The translations under genes were made by a program, and so were the position numbers. The notes below the pieces were generated by a model. That model was not told where the DNA came from, ran no database searches, and was given only the letters and a program-made list of their open reading frames with translations. This document shows positions 24,631-35,744 of a DNA stretch of 64,000 bases, piece by piece. Positions within the stretch are counted from its first letter, which is position 1. The number at the start of each line of letters is the position of its first letter. The stretch spans positions 62,001-126,000 of the forward strand of contig WBMZ01010829.1 of NCBI GenBank assembly GCA_013400975.1, written 5' to 3'. Source of the DNA: Atrichornis clamosus. Its lineage: Eukaryota; Chordata; Aves; Passeriformes; Menuridae.

Positions 24631-27600
24631 AATATAATATTATAAATAACATTTGCTTCCCAAGAGAGCATTTCCCAACTGCCAGGGAGGTTTCCTCTTG
24701 ATTTTCCTCCTATCAAAGGGGAAAAAATACAGCACGAAAATATGTATTAAACTATCTAAAAGATGATCAAATGATTAGATGACCAGCAAAGGCAAAAAAT
24801 TTATCATTAAAAGATCTGTTTATTATGCACAGTAGGTTATCTATAAGGTTTCATCTGGGAAAAAAAAGCAAACAATATGAATAAAGAACACCTCTCAAGG
24901 TACATTATGATGGTTTCCAGTGATTTCAGAAGAATTCATAAAGGAAACATTTTATAATATACTTATTTGGCTTAAGAGCCACCATTTTTGGTGACACTGT
25001 TTTCCACACACACTTCATATTTTTCAGTAGCCATTTTAAAGTGTGAATGCAAAACCTGCACACAGTTTGATTCCTGAAAAGCATAGAATTGTGCCTATAT
25101 TGGATGCATATGAATGATACAGAATAAAACCTCAATTTATAGACAAAATACCATAAAATTCAGGTATTACACACCTCTGCCTGAATAACTAGTCAGACAG
25201 AAGTTTTAAAGGTGACTTGACTGACAGATTTAAATAGTGAAATTATGGGCTCTGCCATTTAAGGAATAGCAAATAATAATGGTTGGAAGGAAAGTCATCC
25301 CTCTTCAAAACAACAAAAGAGGTAAATTTTTAAGTGAGAAGGATTCATTATCAGAACAAAATCTCAAGGGAAATGACATAATCTCTCTTTTTAAAACTTC
25401 AAAATGTTTCTTGAAAATAAGAACAAAACCCCACACAATTTCTCATTTTCCAGTCAGGAGTAACTAGGAGAAATGGTATGCCAAGGGTCAGACTGGACAT
25501 TCAATGGTTCTGCCTGCTTCTCAGTTTTATCAGTTCAATTCTCAGAATCTGTAAAGTATATGAGCAGAATTATTCCACGAAAATTATTCTTCAGTAATTT
25601 TATATGGTATTAAGCATATTTTGCCCTCCTTTTAGCAGATGTAACTCTAACATATTTGGGCAGATTTATTCTGCAAAATGTTGAACATCTGCATTGAGAA
25701 GGAAAAGTACATCATCATGCATACCATATCTTTGACTAGAGTGAAGAAAACCACTGTAGATTGGAAAATTTATACTCATGTCTAATTTGTACTGCAAATA
25801 ATTCAGTAATCACTTTTTTGAGGTTAACATTAAAGAGTCTGTTTCCTAGAGGGAAGTAATGTTATAAATTATTATGATTAAAGCATGTTCCCATTTTGTA
25901 AGGAAAAGACTAATAGATGAACTTACTTAATACTCTAAGAGAAAAGCTTCTAGGTTAGTGACTGTTTCCTGATTTCTTGTGAAACTGGTGAAAATGTTGC
26001 ATACACACAAAAGAACAGATGTCTGGTTTTGGACCATGATAAACTTTTGACAAGCATTAAACACTATTTAGACTGAATAGTCTTTGTTTTTATTTACATT
26101 CCTCCTGCATTTTTTTTCTAAAAGGGAATGATCAATTGAGTTTTCAGTTGCATTCAGAGAAACTGTAGCACCAAGCATTGGGTTATATCTTCACACCCCT
26201 AAGGGACACAGAATCTAAAACCCATCAAGAGACTTCAGCTTTGGAGGCAGTCAAACAAGTTAGACAAGCATGTAGACAAGTCCAGTCTTACAAGCTAGGA
26301 TTTCAAATTGTATAAGTCTGATAAGAGAACACCAAAAGTCTGAGGCCAGGCAATAAAACCATAGCTTAATTGTTTAGGAACAATTAAAGCCTTTACCTAA
26401 ACCTGTGTGAACGAGGGAAAAAAATAACTACCTTTTTTTTCCTTTATCCTTCTTCTTGCCTCTAGGTGCCTTTTGTGAAAAAGGAAACTGTAGCAGTTTC
26501 CTCAGGCACTTCCCTTATTTTGAAATTATGGATATCCAAACAAGCAATAAAAGTGACTCTATCTTAAAATCAAACCAAGAGACTCAACAGAGGCTTTGTA
26601 TATCATGCATAAAAAGCACATACCAAAACATCCTACATTAATCTGAGGAAAAATCCATACCCTTTGAAAGATTACTGGTGGGGGGACTGGGGTTTTTTTT
26701 AAGCTTGAGACTTTGTGGGAATAGTGAGTTATTCAGAACCCCACTGCTTCTCCTGAGACAAAAGAGGGGGACTAAGTATTGGTCTTAACACTCCATACTG
26801 ATAGACAGCCATGGGTGTTGGGGAAAAAAAATATATTAAGGGGAGAAATAAAGAAATAAGAAAAAATTAAACTTTTTCTAAGATTTTGGATAGCAGGAGA
26901 TAACAGCTGCATGCACAATAAAATGAAAGGAAATTTAAATACAAAGCAAATCATCAGTATACAAGATCAAACCTTTTGCATGTTCTAATCTGAACCACCA
27001 TCTGAAAGAAATGTTTTTAGAGTAGAAAAAAAATTGTGGTATGATACTGAGCATTGGCATTTTCTTTATATGTTTCCTATGACAAATAAGTGAGGGAACA
27101 GGCAGACAGTCACAAACAATGTTTAAATGCTCCAGCTACCAGAGATGCTGGGTGATATCTGCATGTCATGCAGCCCCATTGCCTCTCATGGATGGACACA
27201 TAATGTGAGACTCTTGAGAATCCAGGCTACTATTTTTAATAATAATTAAAATCTATTTGAAGCTGGCGCTCTATGGGGTTGATCATATCTTTAACACAGA
27301 AGTAATTGCATTTCTTTCTAAATATTTCAATCCCCTGAGTGACATGGGATGAGTTTGTGAGGTGCACTAAGACTGAAGGCAAATCTGAACTGCATAAAAA
27401 GACTGCAGCAGAGATCTGTGCTCTGTATTGACAAAGTCCATGAAATCCCTAGGGCACTTTGTCTTCAAGAGACAACACAAATTCTGTGGGGTTGATTTTG
27501 AACTTCAGCTACCTACAGTGTCTCCTCACCCAGGTCCAGCTCTGGAGTTAGCCTGGGCAAATCCAGTTCAAATCAATATATTCAAATAAATATATTCTTC

Positions 27601-28496
27601 AGAAGTAAAGCCAAACTAATCACACTTTCTAGAGAACACGTGTTTACACTAATGTTCAGTAAAGTTTTTAAAAGGTTTTGTGCTGTCTTCAATTTCTGGT
27701 TTAAAAAAAAAAAAGAAAATCTGTTTGAGGAAGCTTCCTAAATGACATGACAGAATGGCAGGAGGAAAGAGAACATTTTCCTTCTCTTCATAAGAACCCC
27801 AAAATAATAACTTTCTGACATTAGAGATTCCTCTTTCAGAGACTGTGGTTTCTTTCAGTCAGCATTCATTTTGTCACTTTTAGATGAGTGGCAACAATTG
27901 AGAAAACACAAAACAAAAGTTTGCTTTTGTGCTCAAAATATTCAAACACATGAAAACACATATTGAGCACCACTTGCCCAGCAGGTTGGTGGGTTTTGTG
28001 TATTGCCACTGCCATTTTTGGAGCTCGGTTATGGAGAGAGGACTGAAAGATGAGTTCCAGAGCGCCTACTTGGTGCCTGAAATGGAAGTTGGATGAAATG
28101 TAGGCAATGAAGTCCAAGAAAGTGATCCAGAAAAGCCATGCCGCAAGGGGTTGTCACACCCAGCAGACACTAACGCTCCCAAAACACCTTCCTTTTCAGC
28201 CTCAGATGCTTTCCAGAGGCTTGTGTTTGTGCCCAGCTCCTGCCTTGTCTCCTCAGTCTCTTGGGGACAAGGGACCACGTGTCCACACTCCAGCTGAGCT
28301 CTCCCGGTGTCATGGTGTGAGTTCAGTGGCACTGAGTTCATCCCAAGGAACACTCTCAGTGGCAACGTGCAGGAACCAGCCTGTGGGATGAGATGCAGTG
28401 CAGCCTCTGCCCACCTGCTCAGGAATTTGTCCTGTGGCTTTTGGTGTAGCTGCACATCACTTACACAGCACCGGGTCACAGTTTCCAGCTTTGCAG

Positions 28497-28570
28497 CCAT
28501 GGCAGTGCTGCTACCAAGGTTTCCCTCTGGCAGACGCTGTCAGGGCTGAAGGGGCTGATGAACTTCCCTG
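28497..28570 (+). repeat. 74-bp direct repeat, copy 1
   Basis: Begins CCATGGCAGTGCTG and ends TTCCCTG. It aligns without gaps to 29617-29690; by my count 8 of 74 positions differ (about 89% identity). Copy 1 sits inside the GC-rich island, so this copy or a related element is the likely source. Confidence 0.9.
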
Positions 28571-28888
28571 TTCCTGCCCAGCCTCCCAGTGTCCCCCTGC
28601 CACAGCCATAGCCCGAGACACCACTTCAGCTCCCTGAGGGCTGCCAGTCCCTGTTCTGGAACCCCAGGCACAGACCTGTGCTCTTGGCCCATCCATGGGC
28701 TGACATCCTGTCTGCCCCTGTCCCCAGTGCCCAGGACTGAGGCTGCCCTGCTCCTGGCTGGGGCCCAGATGGACACTGACTGCTGCCCCGGGAAACCTCT
28801 GCAGCTCCCAGCTGACCTCCGTGGGGAGTCTCCATCCCATGGGGTGTCTTGACAGTTGTCCTTTCACCTGCCTGGCCATGGGCTACCT

Positions 28889-28931
28889 CAGCCTCTGCCC
28901 ATTGTCCAGCCTCTGCCCATTGTCCAGCCTC
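28889..28931 (+). repeat. 18-bp minisatellite, 2.4 copies
   Basis: CAGCCTCTGCCCATTGTC is repeated twice exactly, followed by a partial third unit (CAGCCTC). It lies at the right edge of the GC-rich island. Confidence 0.92.
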
Positions 28932-29616
28932 CAAGCACAAAGGAAAATAGCATTGACCATTTCCACCACTCTACAAATTCCCAGTGACGTGAGACCAACA
29001 TGGAGAGTAAGGAGACATCTGCTTCCATCAACTGTCTTTTTTTGCTTCTCTAGCTTTAAAAATGCTCCACTGCACCCCTCAGAGAGAAAAACAGCATTAT
29101 AAATGTATTGAAACAAGCTGTCATTGCCCTAAAATTTCCTTTTACGAGCAAAGGAAATTCCACTACTCCAGAATGACAACCACAGTGCTTCTGAGAAACG
29201 TCTGTAAATCTTGACTGTGCGCAAGCATGTTACTTTAGCCAGGTTTATTACTAGGAAATACTGGGGAAAATGTGATGAGAAAGCCCATTCTTGGGAACTC
29301 CAAACCAATAGTGAGATTGAAACTGCAGAAATTTTCCCTGCAGTGAACCAAAGCCCTAAAACCTTTTAATGGTTCGCTCATCGTTACACAAATGCCTCTA
29401 CATAAATCAGTCAAGTATAATGAGGCAATAAAATTTAATTCATGCACAAATATCCTGGCAATCAGCTGTGCTGGAAATAAAATTCAGAGCATTAAATAGG
29501 AACTTCAGAGGGTTTCCTGGAGCATGATTTAGGCAATTTTTGTCTGAATATGACATGATCTCTCTAAATCCATGACTATTTTAATGCATATTATCATGTT
29601 CTGCCACAACTGAGAA

Positions 29617-29690
29617 CCATGGCAGTGCTGGAACCAAGGTCTCCCTCTGGAAGACACTGTCAGGGCTGAAGGGACTGATGAGCCTCCCTG
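29617..29690 (+). repeat. 74-bp direct repeat, copy 2
   Basis: Gap-free counterpart of 28497-28570, exactly 1,120 bp downstream and in the same orientation. Unlike copy 1 it is embedded in AT-rich DNA, and the similarity stops abruptly on both sides. That suggests either a small duplicative insertion or two fragments of one dispersed repeat family. Confidence 0.9.
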
Positions 29691-30922
29691 CAGAATCTTT
29701 TTGGTTCTACAGTTCAGCTCATGTTAGTAATCAAATAGAAATTATATTTACTGAAGATTTACAACTGACTTGTAAAAATATACTTGGCATCAAAATTCTA
29801 AACTTGGCATTTGATAGACTGTCATAAGAACTGCCCAAAAAGCATTTGCCTTCCTTTCCCAAATTTTACATACAAACAAAAGAGGCTCTCTGAGTTATTT
29901 TCATGTATTAAAAGAATTGACTTCATATTTTCAAACATATTTTTTGTACTTGTGTAGTTCTCAAATGGGATGAATCCAAGAAAAATACCATAAAGTTCAT
30001 ATCAATGTCTTTTATTAGAGAGGTTAAAAGTAGCTAAAATTTAGCTAAAAATAAAGAATGTCAGGCCATTTCTTTTTCCAGATGGAGAGAAAAACACATT
30101 TGAGCTGCTTACGAGTTATGCATTGCTTTAACACTTTGAAGAAAGTCGAGTTTCTTTAAGAAACAAAAGCTTAGGAAGATGCACGATATATATTCTGTGC
30201 AAGGAGGTTGCTCTTTGTCTTTCTAGAGCCCTCCATTTTATCCCACTCTTAAGCCAATCCAGCATCACTATTAAATGCCTTAAGTAGAGTGGGTGTCCTG
30301 CCATGACGTATTCAGCTGGAGAGGTGTAGATTGAGGACCTGTGAGGAAGAAACAGACCTCAGGGATTCTCAAGATTTTAAGGACCAAACAACTTTAAATA
30401 CTCAAATTAAAGGTCACCATCCAGTCCTTTTTCCTCCCCCCATTCTTGTCTCTTCGTCTTCACATTGACACAAAGAATGATGTGAGGGAAACAGTGAAAC
30501 TCCCTGAACTTTCCTACTCTGAAACAGATTTTTCCTCGGAAAGAGAAATCTGCCCCAATACCCAGAGACCATAGAAGGAAAAATAAAGTCAAGTGAAGTA
30601 CATAGGGGTTTTTTCCAATAAAGCTCAGAGGGGATTCTGGCAAGAGACAATAGTCTGGAAAGAATCAGAGAATATTGTAGAAAGAATGTCTGAAGGACCT
30701 CCTGAGATGAAGCCAAGAAAGGTAATTTTTTTACTTCTGTCCAGAAACATTACCCTTTCAGGAACTCAGGCCTGGGGAATTTTTAAAACTGTTAATTGTA
30801 TCCTTTTAGGTAGCCACTGAGCCGAGGAGTGGAGTAGATAGAAGAATTAATATGAATGACTCCGATTCCACATAAATCCAGATTAGCAGCAGTTTGGGCA
30901 GCATGAGCTTTTGCCTATTTCC

Positions 30923-30957
30923 TCCTTTTTTTCTCTTTCTTTTTTTTTTTTTTTCCT
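30923..30957 (+). repeat. Poly-T/C tract
   Basis: Pyrimidine-only stretch with a run of about 17 T, followed about 30 bp later by an 11-A run (near 30987). The T and A runs could pair to form a hairpin. Confidence 0.8.
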
Positions 30958-32569
30958 TGAGACTTCAATTGTGTAAGATATAGACAAAAAAAAAAACATT
31001 GGTCCCCATACAGATCAACTGGATGAAAATAGTTTATGGGATTTCAAATACTGTAAGCTCATGAAGCCTTGTGGATTTAAAAGCCTTCTTCCCCTGAGCT
31101 CTGTGACTCACCCATTCTCAGGAGCCAAGTGAGTTTTCCCAAGTAATTCAGGAGCTGACTGATTCAGGCCCATGGCAGTGCTAGGGCAGCACGGAACTGC
31201 TAAGATAGTTCCAAAGCTCTTCCTGGTTTTGAGATAATGTGACATAAAATAAGTCTCCATTAAACAGATTCAGACCTCCTGCCAGACACTGCTCACAGTG
31301 CGCACACAGACAGTTCCTGAAGTTCTACTGATGGGTAGCAATTGGTTAAATTGCCATAATTCTGGATGGATTCAGGGCAAAGGTCTCATATATTACAGCT
31401 ACAGAAATAAGTCTCATCTTTTGATTGGAAACTCTGTTGCTATTTCGGTAAAGCAAGGTCAGACACAACAGCTACAGCAACACTATCACTATTGCCATTC
31501 CATTCCTTTTACTTTGGCACTGTTCTACCTTAACTTTTTCTCCCTGATCAGCCTTCAAAAAACCACTCAATGACATCTGAAGAATATTGTTCTTCACAAT
31601 GGGATGCAGTGGGTAAATGCTGCTACTGTCTTGTATTTCTCCCATCTCCGTGGTTTCTATATCCCTTCAGTCTTTCGGGTTTCTTTTAAAAAATCATCTC
31701 CCCATGAAATCCAGCACTCATAAATTTAATCGCATATCTGTGGTTGGTCGGCAAGAAAGTTTTAAAAGTCTCCTGTATGTACAAAAATTCACTAACAGTC
31801 TTAGGTTTTGCAGCTCTCTTTCCATACTTTTCTGATGTTCTTTTAAGAAGACTGTGGTTAAATATGTTAGCAAAATATGCTTTCATTTGTTCATTTACAA
31901 CCAAAACATTTTTAAAGTATTTTAAGCATGCTTTGGAATAGTACTTTCCATTGCTAGAAAGCTCCTTGAAAAATATCATTAATTTTTGAAATGGCATGCA
32001 TTCAGGTTTTCTCTCATTCAAACAATTGGAAAATGTGGCCTTGACTTCAGTGTTGACAGGGTCATATCTAGTTTTCAGAACTCCCTAACTCAAAAATTAT
32101 GTTGGATCATCATTTTCTTCTAATCCAGGCTGATTTTTTTACAAAGAAACAAAGTTTCCTTAGACCATGCTTCTGCTTTGATCTTTTATCTCTGCTTAAT
32201 TAACAACTCTGATTCATTTTTTTTAACTTGCCAGAATGTCTTGTATCTCTGATTCATTTTCCCTTGGCTAGATTTAAAAAGGTGACTCTTGGCTGCTTTC
32301 CACTTTTACCTTTGCATAGATGGTCTAACAAAAGTGGCTAACATTTTCCTTCTTATTAATTTTTAGCCTTTTGCATTCACCCTTCTCCCCAAAGACTGTA
32401 GCCTTTCTGTCCTCCTTGCTTCAATTCTTATAACATTACCAATGAAAGGCATTTGCTGCCTGCTTGTAGTAAATTCTTATTAAAACACCTTAGAATTTTT
32501 TTTTAATTCTATTTCCCCTGCAGCACACAATAACACTATGCTTGGAAAAAACTTTTTGCAATAGATACA

Positions 32570-32765
32570 GTTGGCCTCATTAAATAATTACAAAATAAAC
32601 CAGAAGGAGTTGGTTCCAACCATTATAAGGGAGATAAACAGTTTTTAAAATGTGGCCTAATTAAATAATTACTCAATAGACCAAGACAGTTCTGATCTGT
32701 CATGTAGCTAACATGCAGTTTTCCAAAACTATCTAATTAAAGTAATTACCTAATAGAGCTGATTG
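32570..32765 (+). repeat. Three degenerate ~80-bp modules with CTAATTAAATAATTAC core
   Basis: Three related segments occur in order: CCTCATTAAATAATTAC at 32575, CCTAATTAAATAATTAC at 32656 and TCTAATTAAAGTAATTACC at 32732. The latter two share the continuation CAATAGA or TAATAGA, and the modules are about 81 and 76 bp apart. They look like an old local tandem triplication. The TAATTA cores match generic homeodomain binding sites, so an enhancer role is conceivable but only inferred. Confidence 0.6.
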
Positions 32766-35454
32766 TTCTAAATGAGCCACTACTTTTCTTTGGGTACTTG
32801 GTGCCCGCATTAAAACAACCTGATTGCATCATTTCTTTAAGAAGGCATTCTGATAAATCAATCAAGAACATAGTAGGGTCTTCTCCCACTCCTATTACTT
32901 TTCAGCTTTTTAAAGATTCTTCAGTGATCACAGACTTCTGTGATTTCTGGGTGCCAAATGAAGGGGTGTTTCAGTTCCGTGTTAAAACCTGGAATGTCTC
33001 TTCAGTGACGGTGTGACCCTTCTTTTTCTTCTGTTTGCTGTACTTTCATTTAAAAAAGGGTATCAGAGATCCCTTTGTAAATGTAGACTCTCTGTATGAC
33101 ACCCACTTATCCTACCCTGGCACCTGAGGAGCCAGTGTGACATGCTGCAATCACCTGGCTGATTCTAATCACTGATATATTTTAGCAGCAAAGCTCTCCT
33201 AGTATGAACATATTTTACACAAATAATGCTGTGCTTTGCTTACAATTATTTAATCTCACTGCTCTCCTTCTCCCTTCCCCCACACTCCTCAGAATAAAAG
33301 GAAGCCTCAGCAAAAGTGCAGTTTTGCCAATATGACTGTGCTTACACCAGCGATTTCACCAGCACAGTTCTGTCAATCACACATCACACTTTACCACCCT
33401 CCTCATCAACAGAGCTGTTCCAGCAAAATTTTGTATTACAGACCTGACCTGAGCCTCATTAAAGTGGCCAAGGGTCATAGGCTGCGAAGGCACACAGACA
33501 TGTTTGGAAAACAGCAGCTTCCTATCTTCTCTTTAGTTTAATTGGTTTTGAACTTAAATGGAAGCTGAACTTGTTTACAAATTTTGACCAAAAAAAAAAG
33601 TCCATGGCTACTTTAGACTTATTTTTTTTAGCCGCACAAATCTGTTACCTTTTCAGCTGTACTTTGACAATGCAGTTATTTTAACAACCTGATCATAGAG
33701 CTATGCCAGTAGGGAGTTGAAGGGGTATCCAAAAAGATGAAGATCAAGAAAATGGGACAAATTTTTGTAGAAACTCTAAGGAGACCCATATAAGGCAACT
33801 GGAAAGAGATGGGGGAAGAAAGAGACCCCAAATAGCAAAAGTGCCTTCACTAGAGTAAGTCTGGACTACTCGAAGACCTTGTTTACTTGGTGGCAGATAT
33901 AGAAGCCTGCAAACTTTAAGAAGTCTTTTATTTAGGAACTTATACAAAGCTCTGGATATTTAATTTTAGTCATCCAAGTGTGAATATATAATATTTATTT
34001 TTAGAAAAATACTTAACCTTCTGTGACTCTCCGCATTGGTAGCTGTCATTAAATGGCATTTGTTATTCCCTGTTCTATTTCCGGTACCATAATGAAGCCT
34101 GGAGCATATGTCTGTTCTTGTGTTGGCCTAATCGACTCCAAAACTTCACAGACATCACATGAACTAACTGAGATCCTCTGCCTACAACAGTGAAATCCCC
34201 AGCCCTCACTACATTTTGACAGCTTTACTGCTTGTAACAGTGAAAAACAACCCAACAGCAGACAACACACACGTGTCCAGAGGAGACTTCACTTGGAACA
34301 GAGTGAGGAGAGTGTGGAAAAGCCAGCACAGAGATGAGGGCCCGAACTTAAATCGAAACCAGGTCTATTAGAACAGTAAGCCTACTTTCAGGATTTTCCC
34401 TTGTTCAAGATTAACCAAAGTGACGATATGCCAAAAGAAACAGTTTTGTTTTAGTCTGGAAAAGAACACATTAGTTAATAACGCAAAGCTTATCCTTGTT
34501 TTTACAGTAACTGAAGCTGAGTAACTGAGATGATAAAATTCCAGTGCAGAGACTGTAAAATGTTTATATTTCATAGATACAAAAAGATTATAAGTATGAT
34601 CCCTTTGCCTTAGAAAGAACTTATATTTTCTTTTTGTCAAATCTCTGCAGCAAATATAGCAATAATCCGGGCTTTTCAATAAGAACACTGAGCTGGCGAT
34701 TTCTTGAAAAATTAACTTTTGCCTCCTTAGCCATTTCAGTCATTCTAAAATTTTCATAAGAGAGGATCTTTGACATATGTGTTGAGACTGACTTTGATCC
34801 TTGGAACAGCATATTTCGTTATAGATTTCTTTGTTCTGTGAACAAAAGTCCTCCTATGTATTTGTGGGTACAAGGGAGGAAACTTATTAAATATAGGGTC
34901 AGGACATACGTTTGAGGTGTGCAAAGATGTAGTAATTTTCTTCTGCTGCTAAAGGGCAAGCGGACTGGCAAAGCCTGCATATCTCATGTCTGTTAAACTA
35001 AGAATGGAATGGCCAGTTCCATTCTGCAATTTTCTTGTCTTGTAGTTGAAAGCATGATATTCTTACTTCCTTCAGCATTGATGAAAATCCTGAAATAATT
35101 TCTTTCTTGCCATTCATTAGTGATTATTGCTTTGGAAACCGGAGGGAGCAGGGGGTGCTGGAACTGATGAATTTTAAAAAAACTTAAATTACAGCACTAC
35201 ATGGTAAAATGAGAGACTGAGGATAAAAGACGGGTTTACATAAGAAGTTTTCGGTTTTATTTCAAATATCTTCTTTGCTTGTTTGTTTTTAGAACAGCTC
35301 AGAGACCACATCTCGGTTCAGTTCTGATTGCATTAAGTGACTGGACAGAGGAACAAGAATATACATATTTTTCTCCATTTCAAAACAACACCCTTGGTTT
35401 AGGAACATTTAAGTTGCAGATACAACTGGCATAGGATTCTGGGGATGTCAGATG

Positions 35455-35740
35455 TACAAAGAGGTTCAAAGAGAGAGATTAGGACAAGTGGTAATGGCTT
35501 TAAAAGGAAAGACTAGATTTAGATTGAATATAAAGGAGAAATTATCCACTGTGAGGGTGGTGAGGCACTGGAACTTGTTTCTAAGAGAGACTGTAGGTGC
35601 TCCATCCCTCGAGGTGTTCAAGGGCAAGTTGGATGAGATCTGAAGTCACCTGGTTTAGTGGAAGGTCTCCCTCACAATGGATCTAAGTGACCTTTAAGGT
35701 CCCTTCCAATGTAAGTCATTCTACAATTCTATTATTCTAA
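35455..35740 (+). mobile_element. CR1 LINE, 5'-truncated 3' end
   Basis: The plus-strand frame reads the CR1 ORF2 C-terminal signature (KTRFRLNIKEK, then VRHWN, then PSLEVFKGKLDEI, ending in TGA at 35641-35643). The usual 3' UTR follows with GACCTTTAAGGTCCCTTCC and a terminal ATTCTACAATTCTATTATTCT array, the imperfect 8-bp CR1 tail repeat. The preserved frame up to the stop and intact tail indicate a relatively young copy. The left boundary is approximate, because similarity fades around the GAGAGATTAGGACAAG portion. Nothing suggests activity, since the reverse transcriptase and endonuclease parts are missing. Confidence 0.95.
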
Positions 35741-35744
35741 ACAA

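Larger units (their letters stand above)
22660..28095. other. AT-rich non-coding stretch
   Basis: No gene is supported. Contains a 20-bp tandem duplication at 24169-24208 and a CT-rich microsatellite at 24591-24630. A TAAT-rich, possibly conserved element lies near 27205-27350. Open frames are short (at most 83 codons) and unrecognised. Confidence 0.55.
28100..28960. other. GC-rich, CpG-poor island of unknown origin
   Basis: For about 860 bp the composition is markedly GC-rich compared with both flanks, but CpG is scarce and TG/CA abundant, the pattern of old methylated DNA rather than of an active CpG island. Overlapping frames exist on both strands (144 codons on minus at 28066-28500; 122 codons on minus at 28511-28879; several on plus of 79-94), as expected when GC-rich DNA lacks stops. 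None shows a recognisable domain; the minus-strand ones are rich in Gly, Gln and Ala. It holds an 18-bp minisatellite and the first copy of a 74-bp duplicated segment. It could be a decayed transposable element, a retroposed gene fragment or a segment moved from a GC-rich location. Confidence 0.5.
28961..35450. other. AT-rich non-coding stretch
   Basis: No gene is supported. Includes copy 2 of the 74-bp direct repeat, a pyrimidine/poly-T tract at 30923-30957 and the TAATTA module array at 32570-32765. The longest frames (111 codons on minus at 31686-32021; 106 on minus at 34368-34688) are unrecognised and sit in AT-rich sequence. Confidence 0.55.

Noticed and set aside
28066..28500. 144-codon minus-strand frame, the longest in the window
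   Set aside because: It lies in GC-rich DNA where stops are rare, several other frames overlap it on both strands, and no domain or splice context is visible.
33265..33300. Polypyrimidine stretch ending in CTCAG as a splice acceptor
   Set aside because: The downstream sequence has no convincing exon or donor.
34996..35035. GAATGGA...TCCATTC inverted repeat
   Set aside because: The arms are only 7 bp, which is expected by chance in a window this size.
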